DNA of 64,000 nt from Eonycteris spelaea (taxonomy: Eukaryota > Chordata > Mammalia > Chiroptera > Pteropodidae): positions 3,757,001 through 3,821,000 of the forward strand of contig PUFA01000164.1 of NCBI GenBank assembly GCA_003508835.1, given 5' to 3'. Below the pieces are notes generated by a model, which was not told the origin of the DNA, ran no database searches, and was given only the letters and a program-made list of their open reading frames with translations. A program made the position numbers and the translations under genes. Positions 61,386 through 64,000 of this stretch are shown in pieces. Numbering within the stretch: position 1 is the stretch's first letter; each line of letters opens with the position of its first letter.

Positions 61386-61895
61386 TTTCTTCATTGAGAA
61401 AGACTGGCCCAGCTAGAGATTCTGGGAACCTCTCAACCTTTTTCTATGGATCTGCATACTTTATTTCTCTCTCTTCTTCCTGGAGAAGCGTTAAGGGTTG
61501 TACACCTTCTTGCATTTGCACAGAATTGTACTGGTCATAGTATACTGCCACCCCTTTTCCTGGGAGCTGTTCACTGAAAGGCCAAGGATGTTGGATGCAG
61601 ATTGCACCCTCTCTTTCCCCCAGGACAAAGTCATGAGCCAAAGAGATCTCTCTTGGTCCTGAGCAGTGCCAGCTTGGGAGAGGGGCTGATATGAATTAGT
61701 GACATTGCACTTTTTTACCTGTTTTATTTGCTTGGTCTCAGTTTGTACTCATCAGGGTACTACAACTTATTAACTTGAATTTGAAGTTCTCATAAAGGTA
61801 TTTTCATCCATACGTTATTGTTAAATCAGTGTTGCTACTGGGGACAAGGACCAGGACTTCCTATTCTGCCAACTCTCTGAAGTCAGTCCCTCTGC
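61386..61895 (-). mobile_element. LINE-1 5'-UTR-like segment, antisense
   Basis: A GC-richer block directly joined to truncated ORF2. In reverse complement it begins with words like 'agagagttggcagaatagga' and runs through 'ctcagcccctctcccaagct'-like text to 'gaggttcccagaatctctag'. It resembles the 5' UTR of a mammalian L1 family, whose start often reads 'ggcggaatagga'. If so, ORF1 and the first part of ORF2 have been deleted. The family is not verified. Confidence 0.5.
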
Positions 61896-62889
61896 CTAAT
61901 TTTTCAATGCTGCCTTTCCTTGACTTCCTACTATCACTGCCTATGTTGTAGGTTGCTCCTTCTCACTGCCTTTCATATCAGTGTCTCAGTGCCTCATGCT
62001 TCATTTTCATGATAATTGTCAATATCGCTCCATATGTGCTGCTAAAGACAGTTTTCTTCTCTTCAAGTTTTCTTCTTGAGTGATACTACCCAGTCCCAGT
62101 GGGTCAACTAATATGCATATGACCATTTTGACAAAATAAATAATATGTTTTTACACTATTAGCTTCAGTGTTCCTCTTATGAGTGTTCCTTTTTCTTCAA
62201 ATATGTTGAAAATATTATTATATTTACCTCAAATATTTGTTAATTAAATATGAGAGTAATTTATTATTGGTGAAAATTTTCTTAAATGCAGAGAGAAATT
62301 TTTATCAGATTGTGTTTCCGGTCATGTGCTGATCAAAAAATAAATTTTATTGGGCAATATCTGTATCAAAATATCTTCAAATGCACATTCAAATTATAAA
62401 GGAAATGAAATATGAGGTCCAAGTAAGCTTTGAGAGTTGAGCTAGTAATTTCAGCAATAATATCTACTTTAAACTCATTAGGAAATAAATATAAAATTAA
62501 ACGTATGTTATCATTTTATGAACTTGTTTAAATTTTTGGAGTTCAAACATAAACTTTTTGCAAGGCTTACAATTAATAGTATTGAGCCAATACTGCTGGG
62601 GAGTTGTTTTTATTATATTAAAAATAATTTTGAATATAAAGAAGAAAAGCCCCTATCAGATTCCTCCTGGAAAATGAGAAAACATCCAATAATAATGGCA
62701 TACTCCAAATCTAGTTAATTTAAATCTTCAGCTCTATGAAACTAAGCAGATAAGTATTACTCAAATTTGTAAAGGGGACACTAAAGATATATGAAAGTAT
62801 TTTCAGAGTAAGTATTAAGCTTTTCATAAGACACTTTCGAAATAGCAATTTCATCAACAAATTTATTTCCCAAAGTTATTTATTGGCAT
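61896..62889. other. Intron 5, unassigned
   Basis: AT-rich with no named feature. Confidence 0.4.
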
Positions 62890-63640
62890 GTTAAATATAA
62901 GGTTATTATGTATCAGGTGCTACTCTAGACACAAGATAAAATAATGAAGTAGATAGAAATTTATCACTTTCTTGAGCTTACATTCTGATAGTAGAGCACA
63001 GAAAATAAACTAACAAATAAATAAAACAATACCTGTCATTATTATAATTATTTCAATAGATAGTATGTTTGATGGTCACAGTGTTATGAGGAAAAAAGCA
63101 TATGGGAAGTGCGTGTGTGGGGACATGGGATTTATGTTTAATGTGGTCAGGAAATGCCTAACTACACAAAAAACAAAATGTCAGTACGACTGCAGAGAGT
63201 AAGAAAAAAGATGTGGAAGATAGGAGATGCGGTCAGAGATAAAAGGAGGCCAGACCACGTAGGTCCTTGTCAGACATTTTAAGAGCTCCTGTTTTTAGTG
63301 ATATAGGCACCTACTAAGGGGAAGTGTTTAGGAGAGTGACACAATCTAAATCACATTTACACAGAATCTTTTTTGCTGCTGTTGGAAGGAAAGGTAGAAG
63401 TAAAGTGATAAATGAGCAGAACATTTCAGTAAACTAAGCTAAACATGATGGCATTTGGGAGTAGTGAGAAGTGTTCAGATTTAAATTATATTTTGTTGGT
63501 AGGGACAACAGGGTTTTTTGAGGAGTTCAATTTAGATGTGAGAGAAGAAAAACTTTAATCTTTTTGCCATGACCAACTGGAAGAATAGACTGATAATAAC
63601 TAAGGTACAGATGAAGGAAGAAATATAAGGTGTTTGTGGC
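62890..63640 (+). repeat. Ancient interspersed repeat, copy 3 of 3
   Basis: The most complete copy. 'tatcaggtgctactctagac', 'cttgagcttacattctgata' and 'aaataaactaacaaataaat' come first. 'gtggtcaggaaatgccta', 'aggccagaccacgtaggtcc' and 'gtgtttaggagagtgacaca' follow. The order is typical of a widespread old mammalian repeat that I do not name. Confidence 0.65.
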
Positions 63641-64000
63641 ATGTTGAATGTAAGACTTTAATGGACATTCAAGAAAGCAAGTGTCATTTATATGTAAAAG
63701 GTTGTATTATATGGGAAAATATTTCCAGAGATTAATATTTGGTAATTTTTTTTCAGGTTGTGTTTTTTTTAAAAAGGTATTAGCCTAGGCAAGAAGACCA
63801 AGGGAATGGGAATGGAGACTAGATAAGTTTTAAAAGCTATGTTTTGCTTCCTCCCCTTTCTAAATGTCAGGAATTTTAGGAGATAATGAAAAACTAACAA
63901 AGAACACAATATTGAAGGGATTGTCCTGGAGTCCAAGTAAAAATGATGTTTCAAAAAGCAGAGAAGAATCAATGTTCCAGAAGTATCTAACATGTTAGAG
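63641..64000. other. Intron 5, right edge, unassigned
   Basis: May continue the old repeat to its left. No gene seen up to the window end. Confidence 0.4.

Larger units (their letters stand above)
1..64000 (-). other. EYS: EYS locus segment: intron 5 (part) to intron 9 (part)
   Basis: The entire window appears to lie inside the EYS gene, transcribed right to left. Four exons in the right order, spacing and reading phase (36697-36878, 35691-35818, 19852-19966, 1917-2077) match human exons 6-9. EYS encodes a secreted EGF/laminin-G protein of the photoreceptor region. The human gene spans about 2 Mb with very long introns, which fits four exons in 64 kb. No EGF-type exon was found in 1-1916 or right of 36878, so exons 10 and 5 probably lie outside. 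Two of the four exons carry reading-frame lesions, so the copy here is likely non-functional. The identification rests on remembered human sequence; the mutual agreement of phase and length across four exons makes chance very unlikely. Confidence 0.9.

Noticed and set aside
1..64000. CRISPR arrays, bacterial operons, rRNA or tRNA genes
   Set aside because: The sequence is clearly mammalian nuclear DNA. The only regular repeats are microsatellites and transposons, and no cloverleaf or rRNA core sequence was seen.

Overview
The window is AT-rich mammalian chromosomal DNA with no bacterial, organellar or free viral character. It is dominated by old interspersed repeats (L1, L2, MIR, MLT1, MER5-type hAT elements, solo LTRs) and microsatellites. 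No primate Alu, rodent B1/B2, carnivore tRNA-SINE or ruminant Bov SINE was recognised. The L1 ending at 31680 has a 3' terminus of a type I associate with bats, so a laurasiatherian, perhaps bat, source is a tentative guess.

The only protein-coding gene I can support is EYS (eyes shut homolog, a very large photoreceptor extracellular-matrix protein made of EGF and laminin-G domains). It lies on the minus strand and the whole window is inside it. Four consecutive exons match human exons 6-9 as I remember the human protein and transcript numbering: exon 6 (36697-36878), exon 7 (35691-35818), exon 8 (19852-19966) and exon 9 (1917-2077). All four have recognisable splice sites. Exons 7 and 8 have exactly the remembered human lengths (128 and 115 bp). 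The rest is part of intron 5 (36879-64000), intron 6 (878 bp), intron 7 (15.7 kb), intron 8 (17.8 kb) and part of intron 9 (1-1916).

The most interesting result is that this EYS copy looks broken. Exon 9 reads in frame for 19 codons and then meets TAA, after a single-base loss; a second, 4-base loss follows, and the correct frame can still be recognised on the far side of each. Exon 6 ends with an in-frame TAA directly before its GTAAGT donor. Exons 7 and 8 stay open but have replaced five of the cysteines expected from the human protein. I read this as a decaying, probably single-copy (unitary) EYS pseudogene. Human coordinates and residues are from memory, so an alignment is needed.

Layout of the introns: intron 8 carries two Z-DNA-type tracts (3393, 5326), a MIR, an L1 ORF2 remnant with a TC/TA microsatellite inside it (7055-9335), a MER5A-like element, a TG/GA microsatellite and a recent 134-bp tandem duplication (17593-17860). 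Intron 7 holds a solo LTR (20636-21115), L2 pieces and a long plus-strand L1 (29715-31680) with a GGAA tail. Intron 6 is mostly an MLT1 LTR. Intron 5 begins with a long old L1 in EYS orientation (36960-40290), followed by a GC-richer LTR with a polyadenylation signal (45520-46045), a second copy of the 20636 LTR family (49973-50459), several L1 fragments and a rearranged L1 (59400-61895).
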